64,000 bases of DNA from Bacteroides luti (GCF_900128905.1 NZ_FQTV01000010.1:1-64000); one strand, 5' to 3'. Shown: positions 9,017-18,357, counted from the stretch's first letter. Notes: generated by a model from the sequence alone, not told the origin. Numbers and translations are program-made.

Positions 9017-11215
9017 TTATTTAGAGAATAATAGTTCGCGATATTTAGGCAATGGCCATATTTCGTCATCTATTTCCATTTCTAAATGATCTATATGATC
9101 GCGGATCAGCTCAAGATATGGGCGAACTTTTTCTTCATACGCAAATGCTTTTTCTTCCTGACTTTCAAGATGATTGGCAACCTTGCGTGCTTCTGTCATT
9201 TCCCGTACAAGAATCTTGATCTGTGTTACGCGATGAGATATTTCTTTAATCAGTTCTTTTCTGTCATGACTCAATTCGCAGAATTCTTCTTCAGAGAACA
9301 CTTCTTTCATACCTCTCAGATTATCCAGCAATCGGTTCTGATAAGTAATAGCTGTAGGTACAATGTGGTTAATTGCAAGATCTCCCAGAACGCGGCTCTC
9401 AATTTGCACTTTCATGGTATACTTTTCAAGTTCCACTTCCAGGCGACTTGTCAGCTCTGTTTCATCAAAGATTTTTTCTCCAATTAATACTTCTCGGGCT
9501 TGTTTGTCATTATATTTTAGTAAAGCCTCTGGTACATGGCAGATGTTTGTCAATCCTCTTTTTGCTGCTTCTTCTTTCCATTGATCGGAATAACCATCTC
9601 CTTCAAAGCGAATGTCTTTAGAGGCAATAATGGTTTCCTTTAAAATACGGAAGATAGCTTCGTCTCTACCTACACCGTCGTTTATAAGTTTGTCTACAGA
9701 AGCTTTGAATTCATTAAGCTGGTGAGCCATTGCTGCGTTGATAGCAATCATTGCTGCTGCACAGTTGGATGATGATCCGGCAGCGCGGAACTCAAATCTG
9801 TTTCCGGTGAAAGCAAACGGAGAAGTACGGTTACGATCGGTGTTATCCAAAAGAATTTCAGGAATTCGTCCTACTCCAAGTTTTAAGATAGTCTTTTCTT
9901 CCGGAGTCATTTTGGTATTTCCTGCCTGTTCTACCTGCTCAACTATTTCGTCAAGCTTATTAGAAAGATGCTTGCCCAGAAAGATTGAAAGAATTGCAGG
10001 AGGAGCTTCGTTAGCACCCAGACGATAACTGTTGCTTGCACTCATAATAGATGCACGAAGTAAATCCTGATTCTTATAAACCATCATAAGTACATTAACA
10101 ATGAAGGTAATAAACAGCATGTTTCCTTTTGGATTCTTGCCCGGTGCAAAAAGATTAATGCCATTGTCTGTGCAAAGTGACCAGTTGTTGTGTTTACCTG
10201 AACCATTAATGCCTGCAAATGGCTTTTCGTGGAACAGTACATGGAAGTTATGTTTTTGTGCAATACGCTTCATTAAGTCCATAACTAACTGATTGTGGTC
10301 GTTGGCAAGATTTGCATTTTCAAAGATAGGAGCCAGCTCAAACTGATTTGGCGCTACTTCGTTATGGCGAGTCTTAACAGGAATTCCTAGTTTATGGCAT
10401 TCAAGTTCCAGCTCTTTCATAAAACTGGTAACACGTGGAGGTATCGAACCAAAGTAATGGTCTTCCAGCTGTTGGTCTTTTGCTGAAGAATGTCCCATAA
10501 GCGTGCGTCCGGTAAGGCAAAGGTCGGGACGAGCATTGAATAAAGCACTGTCTACAAGAAAATATTCCTGTTCCCATCCCAGGTTGGCAAATACCTTTGT
10601 TACGTTTTTATCGAATAGCTGACAAACTTCTGTTGCAGCTTTATCTACCGAAGCAAGAGCTTTTAATAATGGAGTCTTGTAGTCGAGAGCCTCACCGGTG
10701 TAGGAAATAAAGATAGTAGGAATACAAAGAGTTGTATCAACTATAAATGCAGGAGATGAAACATCCCATGCCGTATATCCACGAGCTTCGAATGTATTTC
10801 TTATGCCACCATTTGGGAAAGAAGAAGCATCAGGCTCTTGTTGGATAAGCAGTTTGCCGGAAAAGCGCTCAATTATTTCCGTGTCGTCGCCGAATTCTAT
10901 AAACCCGTCGTGCTTCTCGGCCGTGCCATCTGTTAGCGGCTGAAACCAGTGTGTATAATGAGTTACATTATATGATTTAGCCCAGCTTTTCATTCCATTA
11001 GCTATTAAGTCTGCCATTTCACGACTTATTGGCGCACCTTTTTCAATAGCATTCATTACAGCTTTAAAAGCTTCTTTTGGAAGATACTCCTGCATATTTT
11101 TACGGTCGAATACATGGCAACCGTAATAACTGGATAATTTGTTTGAAGGATTTGAAATCTCAATAGGCTTTCTGTTTGAAAGCTCTTGTAGAGCAAAAAA
11201 ACGCATTTTTGACAT
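9017..11215 (-). CDS. glnN: Glutamine synthetase type III
   Basis: GSIII makes glutamine from glutamate, ammonium and ATP and is the main ammonium-assimilating synthetase of Bacteroides. At 732 residues it matches the long GSIII class, not the roughly 450-residue GSI. Visible signatures are WFQPLTDGTAEKHDGF, the QEPDASSFPNGGIR segment, LGWEQEYFLVD (glutamate ligand region), KTRHNEVAPNQFELAP, HEKPFAGINGSGKHNNWSL and NRTSPFAFTGNRFEFRAAGSS. It begins MSKMRFFALQELSNRKPIE. It is a single gene with a -7 box and a perfect inverted repeat upstream. No classical terminator follows; the dyad at 8922-8993 starts 23 bases past the stop. Confidence 0.97.
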   Translation of the reverse strand: MSKMRFFALQELSNRKPIEISNPSNKLSSYYGCHVFDRKNMQEYLPKEAFKAVMNAIEKGAPISREMADLIANGMKSWAKSYNVTHYTHWFQPLTDGTAEKHDGFIEFGDDTEIIERFSGKLLIQQEPDASSFPNGGIRNTFEARGYTAWDVSSPAFIVDTTLCIPTIFISYTGEALDYKTPLLKALASVDKAATEVCQLFDKNVTKVFANLGWEQEYFLVDSALFNARPDLCLTGRTLMGHSSAKDQQLEDHYFGSIPPRVTSFMKELELECHKLGIPVKTRHNEVAPNQFELAPIFENANLANDHNQLVMDLMKRIAQKHNFHVLFHEKPFAGINGSGKHNNWSLCTDNGINLFAPGKNPKGNMLFITFIVNVLMMVYKNQDLLRASIMSASNSYRLGANEAPPAILSIFLGKHLSNKLDEIVEQVEQAGNTKMTPEEKTILKLGVGRIPEILLDNTDRNRTSPFAFTGNRFEFRAAGSSSNCAAAMIAINAAMAHQLNEFKASVDKLINDGVGRDEAIFRILKETIIASKDIRFEGDGYSDQWKEEAAKRGLTNICHVPEALLKYNDKQAREVLIGEKIFDETELTSRLEVELEKYTMKVQIESRVLGDLAINHIVPTAITYQNRLLDNLRGMKEVFSEEEFCELSHDRKELIKEISHRVTQIKILVREMTEARKVANHLESQEEKAFAYEEKVRPYLELIRDHIDHLEMEIDDEIWPLPKYRELLFSK

Positions 11216-11246
11216 ACTTAGTCTTATTCTTTAGTGGTTGTTTGTG

Positions 11247-11254
11247 CAAAAGTA
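11247..11254 (-). promoter_or_regulatory. glnN promoter, -7 box
   Basis: TACTTTTG on the minus strand matches TAnnTTTG, 31 bases before the glnN start. Confidence 0.55.
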
Positions 11255-11266
11255 GTACTTTTCTGT

Positions 11267-11296
11267 AAACTACCCCCTAAAAATATAGGGTAGTTT
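11267..11296. promoter_or_regulatory. Inverted repeat upstream of glnN, candidate operator
   Basis: AAACTACCC (11267-11275) and GGGTAGTTT (11288-11296) form a perfect 9-bp inverted repeat with a 12-base spacer. It starts 12 bases upstream of the glnN -7 box, so it covers the -33 region. The position suits a regulator of nitrogen assimilation; this is inference. Confidence 0.45.
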
Positions 11297-11392
11297 TGTT
11301 TTTTATTGTATTTTTGATAATTTGCTTATCCCTGATATCCCTGTTGACAAATTTAAAATATGTAAAGTCTCTTGTTTGTTGTTGAAAATCAT

Positions 11393-11400
11393 TATATTTG
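11393..11400 (+). promoter_or_regulatory. Promoter of the DUF5686 gene
   Basis: TATATTTG matches TAnnTTTG; a TTG at 11372-11374 lies 18 bases upstream. It predicts a leader of about 20 bases to the TTG start at 11429. Confidence 0.5.
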
Positions 11401-11428
11401 TGTCTGTTCGACTGATTAAGATTACTAT

Positions 11429-13636
11429 TTGAAGCACTATATAATACATATATTATTGTTTGTTTGCTTTTATACCTTAGTTCCACATTCAGTAATGGCT
11501 TCTGAGGTGAGCATTGGAATGAAAAAACACCCTAAATTGGTGGATTCCATTCTTGATAATGTTTTGCTGTATTCTTCCAAATATGAAAAGATAATAGCCG
11601 GGTATGATGCCGAACTATATCTAAAAAGATCTATGCAGGTTAAAAAGAAGAATTTTCTTCTTCGCTTTGCTCCATCCACTCTTAGAACCTACAGAAATGT
11701 AAAACACACCATTACTGAATCTTTGAGTGAGTTTCATTATTCTGCTCCTAATGTTTATGATATGAGAATTAAAGCGATGAACGGAAATACTTCTCGTTTA
11801 TCGGGTCCTTCGGAATTAATATTACCATATTTTAAAGTGAATATATATTCTTCCACTTTATTGTATGATAAGCTTCTTTCACCTCTGGCATCTAATGCCC
11901 GGGACTATTATAGGTATAGAATAGAATCGGCCTTTATATCCAATGGCGAGGTTAAGTATAAAATAAAAGTTATCCCTAAAATTCGTAGCTATCAGCTGGT
12001 AAGCGGATACATGATTGTCAGTAATCCTACCTGGAAAGTGCGCGAACTTTATATTCAAGGTCAAACTGAATATATGAAGTATAATGCAAAAATATCGATG
12101 GGAGAAAAAGACTCGGAAGAATATCTTCCGGTAAAGTATGATATAGATGTTTTTGTCAGAATGCTGGGTAATGATATAGATATTAATTATCTGGCTGACT
12201 TAAAATATAGTAATATTCGTTTAAATGAGGATGGGGTTGATATTAAAAGAAAAAATAGACATTATCATGACCTTACAGAATCTTTTTCGTTGAGCTGTTT
12301 GAAAGATTCCTGCATTACAGATAGTACTAGCTTCTCACGATTAAGACCAATTCCTTTATCTGATAATGAAAAGCTATTATATCGTGATTTTGCTCTTTCA
12401 CGTGATTCTTTTCATATTAACGGTAATAATAAAAAGAAGGATTATACTTTTTGGGGACAGATAGGGGATGTTTTGACCAATAGCTATACGGTGAACATGT
12501 CGTCTATAGGGAGTGTGAAATGTTCTCCAATAATCAATCCATTTTTATTGAGTTACAGTCATAATGATGGTATTGCATATAGGCAGGACTTTAAGTATAA
12601 CCGACTTTTTGCAGATGGACGTTTGTTGCGTATCGTACCTAAAATAGGTTATAACTTCAAGCGCCGGGAATTTTATTGGACCGTTAATTCAAACTACGAC
12701 TATTGGCCGGAGAAAAGAGCATCCATTCAATTAAAATTTGGTAATGGTAACCGGATTTACAGCAGTAAAGTAGTGGAGAAAATTAAAGATATTCCAGATA
12801 GCTTATTTAATTTCGATGATTTGCATCTCGATTATTTTAATGACTTGTTTTTTGAACTAAATCACAGTGTGGAGGTTACAAATGGCTTCTTTATTAAGGC
12901 TGGTGTAACTGTGCACCAAAGAGATGCGGTTAAGCCTTCTACAATTATTATTCTTCAGCCGGGTGGGGAGAGCGATGGTTCCCTTGATATTATTTCCGAA
13001 CTTAAAACCAGATATATAAGTTTTGCTCCTCGTTTGCAATTGGAATGGACTCCGGGGCAATTTTATTATTTAAAGGGAAATCGCAAGATTAACCTATATT
13101 CTTATTTCCCTACTTTTTCTTTTGATTATGAACGAGGCATAAAGGGTGTACTAAATAGTACCGGAAGATATGAAAAGATAGAAGTTGATATGCAACATCA
13201 TATCCGGTTGGGTTTAATGCGTGATATATATTATAGGGTAGGGGCCGGTGCTTTTACAAATAAGCATGAACTCTATTTTGTGGATTTTGCTAATTTCTCC
13301 AAGCGCAATCTGCCGGTTGGTTGGAATGATGATATTGGTGGAGTATTCCAATTGCTGGATAGAAGATGGTATAACTCTTCGGATCATTATGCACGGGCGC
13401 ACTTTACTTATCAGTCTCCCTTTCTTTTGCTTACTCATCTAAAGAAGTTAACTTGCAATGTTCTTAATGAGCGTCTTTATTTTAGTGCTCTTTGTGTGCC
13501 ACATCTAAATCCTTATTTAGAATTTGGATATGGAATAGGAACTCATGTTTTTGATGCAGGAATCTTTGTTAGTTACTCAAAAACGAGTTTTAAACAGATT
13601 GGATGTAAGTTTACCTTCGAATTATTTAATCGTTGA
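11429..13636 (+). CDS. DUF5686 family outer-membrane protein
   Basis: This 735-residue protein resembles the DUF5686 family of Bacteroidetes, which often has an N-terminal carboxypeptidase-regulatory-like domain; that domain is absent here. A signal peptide (MKHYIIHILLFVCFYTL, cleavage near MASE) is followed by the ILDNVLLYSSKYEKIIAGYDAE region and SGPSELILPYF. The C-terminal half is rich in alternating aromatic strands and ends in FKQIGCKFTFELFNR, as in a beta barrel. The signal peptide is complete only from the TTG at 11429; the first in-frame ATG (11495) would lose it. No biochemical function is known to me. Confidence 0.75.
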   Translation: MKHYIIHILLFVCFYTLVPHSVMASEVSIGMKKHPKLVDSILDNVLLYSSKYEKIIAGYDAELYLKRSMQVKKKNFLLRFAPSTLRTYRNVKHTITESLSEFHYSAPNVYDMRIKAMNGNTSRLSGPSELILPYFKVNIYSSTLLYDKLLSPLASNARDYYRYRIESAFISNGEVKYKIKVIPKIRSYQLVSGYMIVSNPTWKVRELYIQGQTEYMKYNAKISMGEKDSEEYLPVKYDIDVFVRMLGNDIDINYLADLKYSNIRLNEDGVDIKRKNRHYHDLTESFSLSCLKDSCITDSTSFSRLRPIPLSDNEKLLYRDFALSRDSFHINGNNKKKDYTFWGQIGDVLTNSYTVNMSSIGSVKCSPIINPFLLSYSHNDGIAYRQDFKYNRLFADGRLLRIVPKIGYNFKRREFYWTVNSNYDYWPEKRASIQLKFGNGNRIYSSKVVEKIKDIPDSLFNFDDLHLDYFNDLFFELNHSVEVTNGFFIKAGVTVHQRDAVKPSTIIILQPGGESDGSLDIISELKTRYISFAPRLQLEWTPGQFYYLKGNRKINLYSYFPTFSFDYERGIKGVLNSTGRYEKIEVDMQHHIRLGLMRDIYYRVGAGAFTNKHELYFVDFANFSKRNLPVGWNDDIGGVFQLLDRRWYNSSDHYARAHFTYQSPFLLLTHLKKLTCNVLNERLYFSALCVPHLNPYLEFGYGIGTHVFDAGIFVSYSKTSFKQIGCKFTFELFNR

Positions 13637-13692
13637 TATTTAGAATATTACGATTTAACTCTGATTTTTCTTTAAAAAATGATTAAAAAAGA

Positions 13693-13724
13693 TTTGCGTA
13701 GTTCAAAATATCTGCCTATCTTCG
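13693..13724 (+). promoter_or_regulatory. Promoter of tRNA-Ser
   Basis: TTTG at 13693-13696 and TATCTTCG at 13717-13724 are 20 bp apart, which is the normal spacing of -33 and -7 elements in Bacteroides. The -7 box differs from consensus at one position. Confidence 0.55.
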
Positions 13725-13754
13725 CATCGCATTTGAGAAAAAGCACAAGCCCGG

Positions 13755-13841
13755 GGAAGTTTGGGTGAGTGGCTGAAACCACCAGTTTGCTAAACTGACG
13801 TACGGGTAACCGTACCGGGGGTTCGAATCCCCCAGCTTCCG
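13755..13841 (+). tRNA. tRNA-Ser(GCT)
   Basis: An 87-base type II tRNA folds from the sequence. The acceptor stem pairs GGAAGTT with AGCTTCC, the anticodon loop TTGCTAA gives anticodon GCT (13789-13791), there is an extra variable stem (ACGGGTAACCGT), and the T-arm GGGGGTTCGAATCCCCC follows. The discriminator base is G and CCA is not encoded. It reads AGC and AGU serine codons. A minus-strand reading frame across it (13672-13908) is an artefact. Confidence 0.96.
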
Positions 13842-13850
13842 CAGCGATAA

Positions 13851-13878
13851 AAAGAGACCTATACAGGTCTCTTTTTTT
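13851..13878 (+). terminator. tRNA-Ser terminator
   Basis: AAAGAGACCT and AGGTCTCTTT pair around ATAC and are followed by a T-run. Confidence 0.9.
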
Positions 13879-14149
13879 ATGTCTGTAGGTCAGCTCTAGG
13901 GCCGTCAATTAGATCCTAAAATCCCAGATAATCAACTATATAATCTTAAAGTTAGAATGCTAAAAATTATTGTCAACATTATAATGGTAATCTATTATGG
14001 CAAATAAATTTGAGCAAAATTGCTTCCAAATATGCTACCACATATTTTGCGAATGCTACCAATTGATATCAATCTTTTATCAATTTTATAATCGGATTTT
14101 AAGATTGATCCCTACTTATCATCTATATAAAAATTAAAAACTACAAATT

Positions 14150-14252
14150 GATCTAGCAATCTAGCACTTGGTACTTAATTACCAGATAACTAATAAATTG
14201 CACCCGCTAGATCAAACACAGTTGATCTAGCACTAATCTAGCAGTCTAGCGG
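14150..14252. repeat. CTAG-rich inverted-repeat cluster
   Basis: Six copies of CTAG fall in about 100 bases, mostly as GATCTAGCA or TCTAGCA. A perfect hairpin lies inside: GCTAGATCAA (14206-14215) pairs with TTGATCTAGC (14222-14231). The CTAGCAC words at 14161 and 14227 are 66 bp apart. Together with the next element this is all I see in the 720-base spacer between the tRNA terminator and GH51, which otherwise holds no gene. Confidence 0.6.
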
Positions 14253-14344
14253 ATATTCAGCATGAGATGATTGATAAATAAAGTATCTCTCTATTAATCA
14301 TCTGACCTTTGATAAAAAAATTAAATAATCAGATATTATGCGTC

Positions 14345-14423
14345 CATCCGGGTGTACACAATTGGTACACCCGGGTGGAAGGTGAGGGTAGACCCGGGTG
14401 TAAGAAATGGGTACATCCGGGTG
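14345..14423. repeat. Four-core dyad element C (CCGGGTG, 23-bp spacing)
   Basis: CCGGGTG occurs at 14348, 14371, 14394 and 14417, exactly 23 bp apart; at three of the four it continues GTA. Bases 14345-14374 are complementary to 14394-14423 at 24 of 30 positions around a 19-base loop. It is GC-rich in a strongly AT-rich spacer. It lies 180 bases before GH51. Confidence 0.8.
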
Positions 14424-14601
14424 TACAGAAGAATATGTCTATTTGAATTAATTATTCTATGCCGATCTATCTGTAAAGGCCGGAATTATCTAGAATTTGA
14501 CTACGATTATCGATAAATAGAAATGAGTAAGCTAAAAATATCCCATCTTTGTGAACAATTAATAGTATAAACGAGAATCTAGTAACAATAAACTAATAAA
14601 T

Positions 14602-16596
14602 ATGAAAATCATGAAGACGTTTTTTAGTCAAAGATTAACATGCAATTCATTTCAAAGTCTGGCTTTACTTGGAATATGTTTTTTATTTCCGCTAACCATT
14701 CAGGCGGCTAAAGGAGGAAAGAAAATTAGTCCTGATTTGTTTGGACTCTTTTTTGAAGACATTAATTATTCTGCCGATGGGGGACTTTACGCAGAGTTAG
14801 TACAAAACCGTTCGTTTGAGTATAACCCCACAGAACGTAGGGAGTGGAATCCTTACTCTTTTTGGGAATACATTACTCCCGGATTTTCCTACGGCAAAAT
14901 AAGTGTTGAAACTTCATCGCCTATTCACCCTAATAATCCTCATTACATGGTGCTTGATATTGAACATGTGGGGCACGAAGCCAATACTCCTGGTTTGTCT
15001 GGAGTGGGTATTAAAAACTCAGGCTTCAGTGGTATGGTTGTAAAAGCAGGTGATAAATACAACTTTTCTATGTTTGCACGTCAGCTTAGTAAAGAGCCAA
15101 TAGAACTCAATATTAGCTTGCAGACTCCTAAAGGAAAAGTACTGGCAGAAACTAAAATATCCACATCAACTGATAGTTGGAATAAATATACAGCAAGTTT
15201 GACTCCTACAGAAAGTAATGATACAGTCAGTTTAGTTGTTCTAGCTACAACAAAGGGTAAACTAGCTATGGATGTAATTTCTTTGTTTCCTGAAAAAACA
15301 TTCAAGAATCGTCCCAATGGTTTGAGGGCAGACCTGGCACAACTGCTGGCCGATATGAAACCTCGTTTCATTCGTTTTCCCGGAGGTTGCCTTTCTCATG
15401 GCGATGGTCTGGAAAATATGTACCGTTGGAAAAATACGATTGGCCCGATAGAACAGCGTAAAGAGCAACGTAATATCTGGGGATATCATCAAACAACGGG
15501 ATTGGGCTATTTTGAGTATTTCCAGTTCTGTGAAGATATAGGTGCAAAACCGTTGCCAGTTTTACCGGCTGCAGTCAGTTGCCAAAACTCGGGTGGTACA
15601 TGGCGTGTAGGCGGAACCGGACAAAAAGCTATTCCTATGGATGAAATGCAGGATTATATTCAGGAAGTATTAGACTTGATAGAATGGGCAAATGCTCCCG
15701 CTACTTCTACCTGGGGAGCTAAACGTGCAGCTGCAGGACATCCGGCTCCATTTAACTTACAATATGTTGGTATTGGTAATGAAGATAAAATAACTCCCGA
15801 ATTTGAGGAACGCTTTAAAATTATCTTTAATGCTGTTAAAGCAAAGCATCCTGAAATAACAGTCGTAGGCACTGTTGGTCCCTCTCCCGATGGTGAAGAC
15901 TTTACAAAAGGATGGAAACTGGCCGATGATTTGAAAGTTCCGGTAGTTGATGAACATTATTATACTGATCCAAACTGGTTCATTTCTCATCAGAATCGCT
16001 ATGATTCCTACAAACGTAATGCAACGGAAGTTTATCTTGGGGAATATGCTTCATGGGGAAATAAAATGCGCAATGCTATATCCGAAGCTGCATATATGAC
16101 GGCTCTTGAGCGCAATGGTGATGTAGTGAGAATGGCTTCGTATGCTCCTTTGTTGGCAAAGAAGGATTTCACTCAGTGGAAGACCGATATGATATTCTTT
16201 GATAATACAAGAATCAATCCAACGCCTAATTACTACGTACAAAAAATGTTTTCTGCCAATCAAGGAGATTATTATTTCGACAATGTGATTCAGAAAGATG
16301 AGAAAGATGCAAACTTAGCTGCTTCTTGTGTTCAGGATAGCAAAACCGGAGATATTATACTGAAAATGGTAAACTTTGGAAGCGAAAGTAAACCGATGAA
16401 AATTAATCTTAAAGGATTAGGCAATGTTTCTTCAAAAGCTGAACAGAATGTTCTTACAGGCGATGCTGAGGCTGAAAATACACTCGAAAATCCTCAGGTA
16501 GTAGTTCCGATTAAGTCCATTGTAAAAATAAAGAAGGCTTTTGATTATTCTGCTCCGGCAATGTCATTAACAGTAATCAGAATAAAAACAAAATAA
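14602..16596 (+). CDS. GH51 alpha-L-arabinofuranosidase, secreted
   Basis: This retaining enzyme removes terminal alpha-L-arabinofuranosyl groups from arabinan, arabinoxylan or arabinogalactan. A signal peptide ends near IQAAKGG. The family N-terminus LFGLFFEDINYSADGGLYAE follows, then a carbohydrate-binding-like insert (about 100-220). In the barrel, FPGGCLSHGD and NIWGYHQTTGLGYFE are seen; the acid/base is E394 in GIGNEDK and the nucleophile is E481 in YLGEYASWG. A C-terminal beta domain ends near 664. ATG at 14602 and 14611 are both possible. The gene stands alone, with no SusC/D or regulator next to it. Confidence 0.93.
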   Translation: MKIMKTFFSQRLTCNSFQSLALLGICFLFPLTIQAAKGGKKISPDLFGLFFEDINYSADGGLYAELVQNRSFEYNPTERREWNPYSFWEYITPGFSYGKISVETSSPIHPNNPHYMVLDIEHVGHEANTPGLSGVGIKNSGFSGMVVKAGDKYNFSMFARQLSKEPIELNISLQTPKGKVLAETKISTSTDSWNKYTASLTPTESNDTVSLVVLATTKGKLAMDVISLFPEKTFKNRPNGLRADLAQLLADMKPRFIRFPGGCLSHGDGLENMYRWKNTIGPIEQRKEQRNIWGYHQTTGLGYFEYFQFCEDIGAKPLPVLPAAVSCQNSGGTWRVGGTGQKAIPMDEMQDYIQEVLDLIEWANAPATSTWGAKRAAAGHPAPFNLQYVGIGNEDKITPEFEERFKIIFNAVKAKHPEITVVGTVGPSPDGEDFTKGWKLADDLKVPVVDEHYYTDPNWFISHQNRYDSYKRNATEVYLGEYASWGNKMRNAISEAAYMTALERNGDVVRMASYAPLLAKKDFTQWKTDMIFFDNTRINPTPNYYVQKMFSANQGDYYFDNVIQKDEKDANLAASCVQDSKTGDIILKMVNFGSESKPMKINLKGLGNVSSKAEQNVLTGDAEAENTLENPQVVVPIKSIVKIKKAFDYSAPAMSLTVIRIKTK

Positions 16597-16725
16597 TAGA
16601 GTTTCGTTTCTTTAAACTCGATACTCTGTGATAGAAGATGTTTTTGATCTGATGAACGATTGAAGCATGCACATAGAGTTTGAACAATATGAAATAAATG
16701 AGATAGATTTCTTCTGAGAATCTAA

Positions 16726-16774
16726 AAAAGCAGCAGATCGTTACAAGAAAACTTGTAGCGATCTGCTGCTTTTA
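16726..16774. terminator. Terminator shared by GH51 and the sulfatase remnant
   Basis: A 22-base arm (16726-16747) pairs with 16752-16773 around AAAA, with one G-T pair. A-run and T-run flank it on the two sides, so it can serve both convergent genes. Confidence 0.9.
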
Positions 16775-16836
16775 TTATAAATCTTTGGATAGGGTAAAGT
16801 TATAGCAACAAAGAGTTAATCTACCACATTCTGATT

Positions 16837-17637
16837 TTACTTGCCGAACTTAAAGATTGGTGATTCGGTACGTGCTTTATCCATTAGATTCTTCATTTCC
16901 TTTGCTACTTGAGGAAATTGTGCTGAGACGTCATTATCTTCGTGTATATCTTTACTCAAATCATAAAGTTCGAAGGTTGGTTTACCGCCGACTATATGTT
17001 GACGAATAGCTTTCCAGTTCCCTTTACGAATAGCTTGGCGTCCTCCTTCTTCGTGAAATTCCCAATAGAGATATTTATGCTGTTTCTGACCTTTTTCCGA
17101 AAATAGGGTAGGGAGGATAGATATACCATCCGTTTTAACAGGTAACTTAGTTTTTGTTAGTTCTGATAGAGTTGGTAATATATCCCAGAAAGCAGTGATT
17201 TGGTTAGTTTTGGTGCCAGCTTGAACTTTCCCCGGTAACCATGCAATCATCGGTGTACGAATTCCTCCTTCATAAACATCGCGCTTTACACCTTTTAAAG
17301 GACCATAACTTTTGAAGAAGTCAGGATCTGCACCTCCTTCACGATGCGGACCATTATCACTACTAAAAATAACTAAAGTGTTTTTATCTAATCCTTGTCT
17401 TTTTAACTCTTCAAGTACTTGTCCAACATAAAAATCTAACTTGGAAACCATAGCTGCAAAAGATGCTTTAGGCTTTTCTGAAGGATAATATCCGTATTTT
17501 GAATTGTATGGCTTCTCTTCAAATTGATTCTCGTACATTTTATAGATGGAATCATGAGGAAGATTTAGTTCAGCATGTGGTAAAGTGTAGGTAAGCATGG
17601 CAAAGAATGGCTTGTCTTTATTATCTTTGATAAGCAC
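16837..17637 (-). pseudogene. Sulfatase, C-terminal remnant
   Basis: Only the C-terminal half of a type I sulfatase is left. Visible parts are KPFFAMLTYTLPHAEL, the metal-site segment LVIFSSDNGPHREGG, YGPLKGVKRDVYEGGIRTP and the C-terminal subdomain with LYWEFHEEGGRQAIRKGNWKAI. The N-terminal half, which should hold the CxPSR or SxPSR motif matured to formylglycine and the first metal ligands, is missing. The frame stays open upstream for about 20 codons into unrelated AT-rich sequence; the first usable start is a GTG at 17637. Full-length relatives have about 450-550 residues. It cannot be an active sulfatase as it stands. The missing 5' part and the maturase are not in the window. Confidence 0.8.
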
Positions 17638-18027
17638 ATTATAAACAGGCGTCCTTAAATAAGGATTATATATAAATTTGCAAAAGAAAATATTAAGACC
17701 ATTTCATTTTATTATGGAATTAATATAGAAAATATGTAAAATGATTGCACAACAAATGTATAATTAATAATTTGTAAATCAAAACACAAATTCAATTATT
17801 TTATATATGTATATTATTTATTTAGAATAATATATTGACTATAAATGACTGTATTGTTAAAATTGAAAATGAAATTCTATTTATTCAATGTTTAAATTTT
17901 AATGTATGATTAAACTAATTGTATTATATATATGATTTTTTTGAATTTATTATTCCAAATGTAACATATGTGACATCTTTTTTATAATTGTTTTTCTTCC
18001 TTTGCCATATATAAAATTTATAATGAT
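17638..18027. other. AT-rich spacer
   Basis: About 390 bases of very AT-rich DNA separate the sulfatase break point from the cupin gene. I see no reading frame, repeat or terminator in it. It may be the scar of the deletion that removed the sulfatase N-terminus. Confidence 0.5.
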
Positions 18028-18357
18028 ATGGAAGAATTATTTAAAAAAGGAACTGTACTTGATTTCGAAAAGCTAATTGATTATTCAGTAGGCGGAATTA
18101 TTAGTAAACAAGTACTTAAAAATGAAGCTGGTAATATAACTCTATTCTCTTTTGATAAAGGGCAAGGATTAAGTGAACATACTGCACCTTTCGATGCATT
18201 AGTTCAGATTCTTGATGGTGAAGCAACTATAACAATAGGAGGTAACCCTCTTCTTTTGAAGCAAGGTGAATCAGTTATTATGCCGGCAAACGTAACTCAT
18301 GCTTTATTTGCAGATAAAGAATTCAAAATGTTACTAACTATGATAAAAGGTATCTGA
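18028..18357 (+). CDS. Small cupin-domain protein
   Basis: A 109-residue single-domain cupin. The first cupin motif is seen around GLSEHTAPFDALVQILDGEATITIGG and the second around GESVIMPANVTHAL. The conserved histidines in SEHTAP and VTHAL suggest metal binding, although the motif is not complete. Such proteins range from enzymes to sugar or effector binders; no specific function can be given. No partner gene is visible: the transporter downstream has its own promoter. Confidence 0.75.
   Translation: MEELFKKGTVLDFEKLIDYSVGGIISKQVLKNEAGNITLFSFDKGQGLSEHTAPFDALVQILDGEATITIGGNPLLLKQGESVIMPANVTHALFADKEFKMLLTMIKGI

Noticed and set aside
13672-13908. Minus-strand reading frame of 78 codons
   Set aside because: It is the reverse translation of tRNA-Ser and its terminator (GGFEPPV type artefact).
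13755-16596. Genomic island integrated at tRNA-Ser
   Set aside because: No integrase and no direct repeat of the tRNA 3' end was found downstream.
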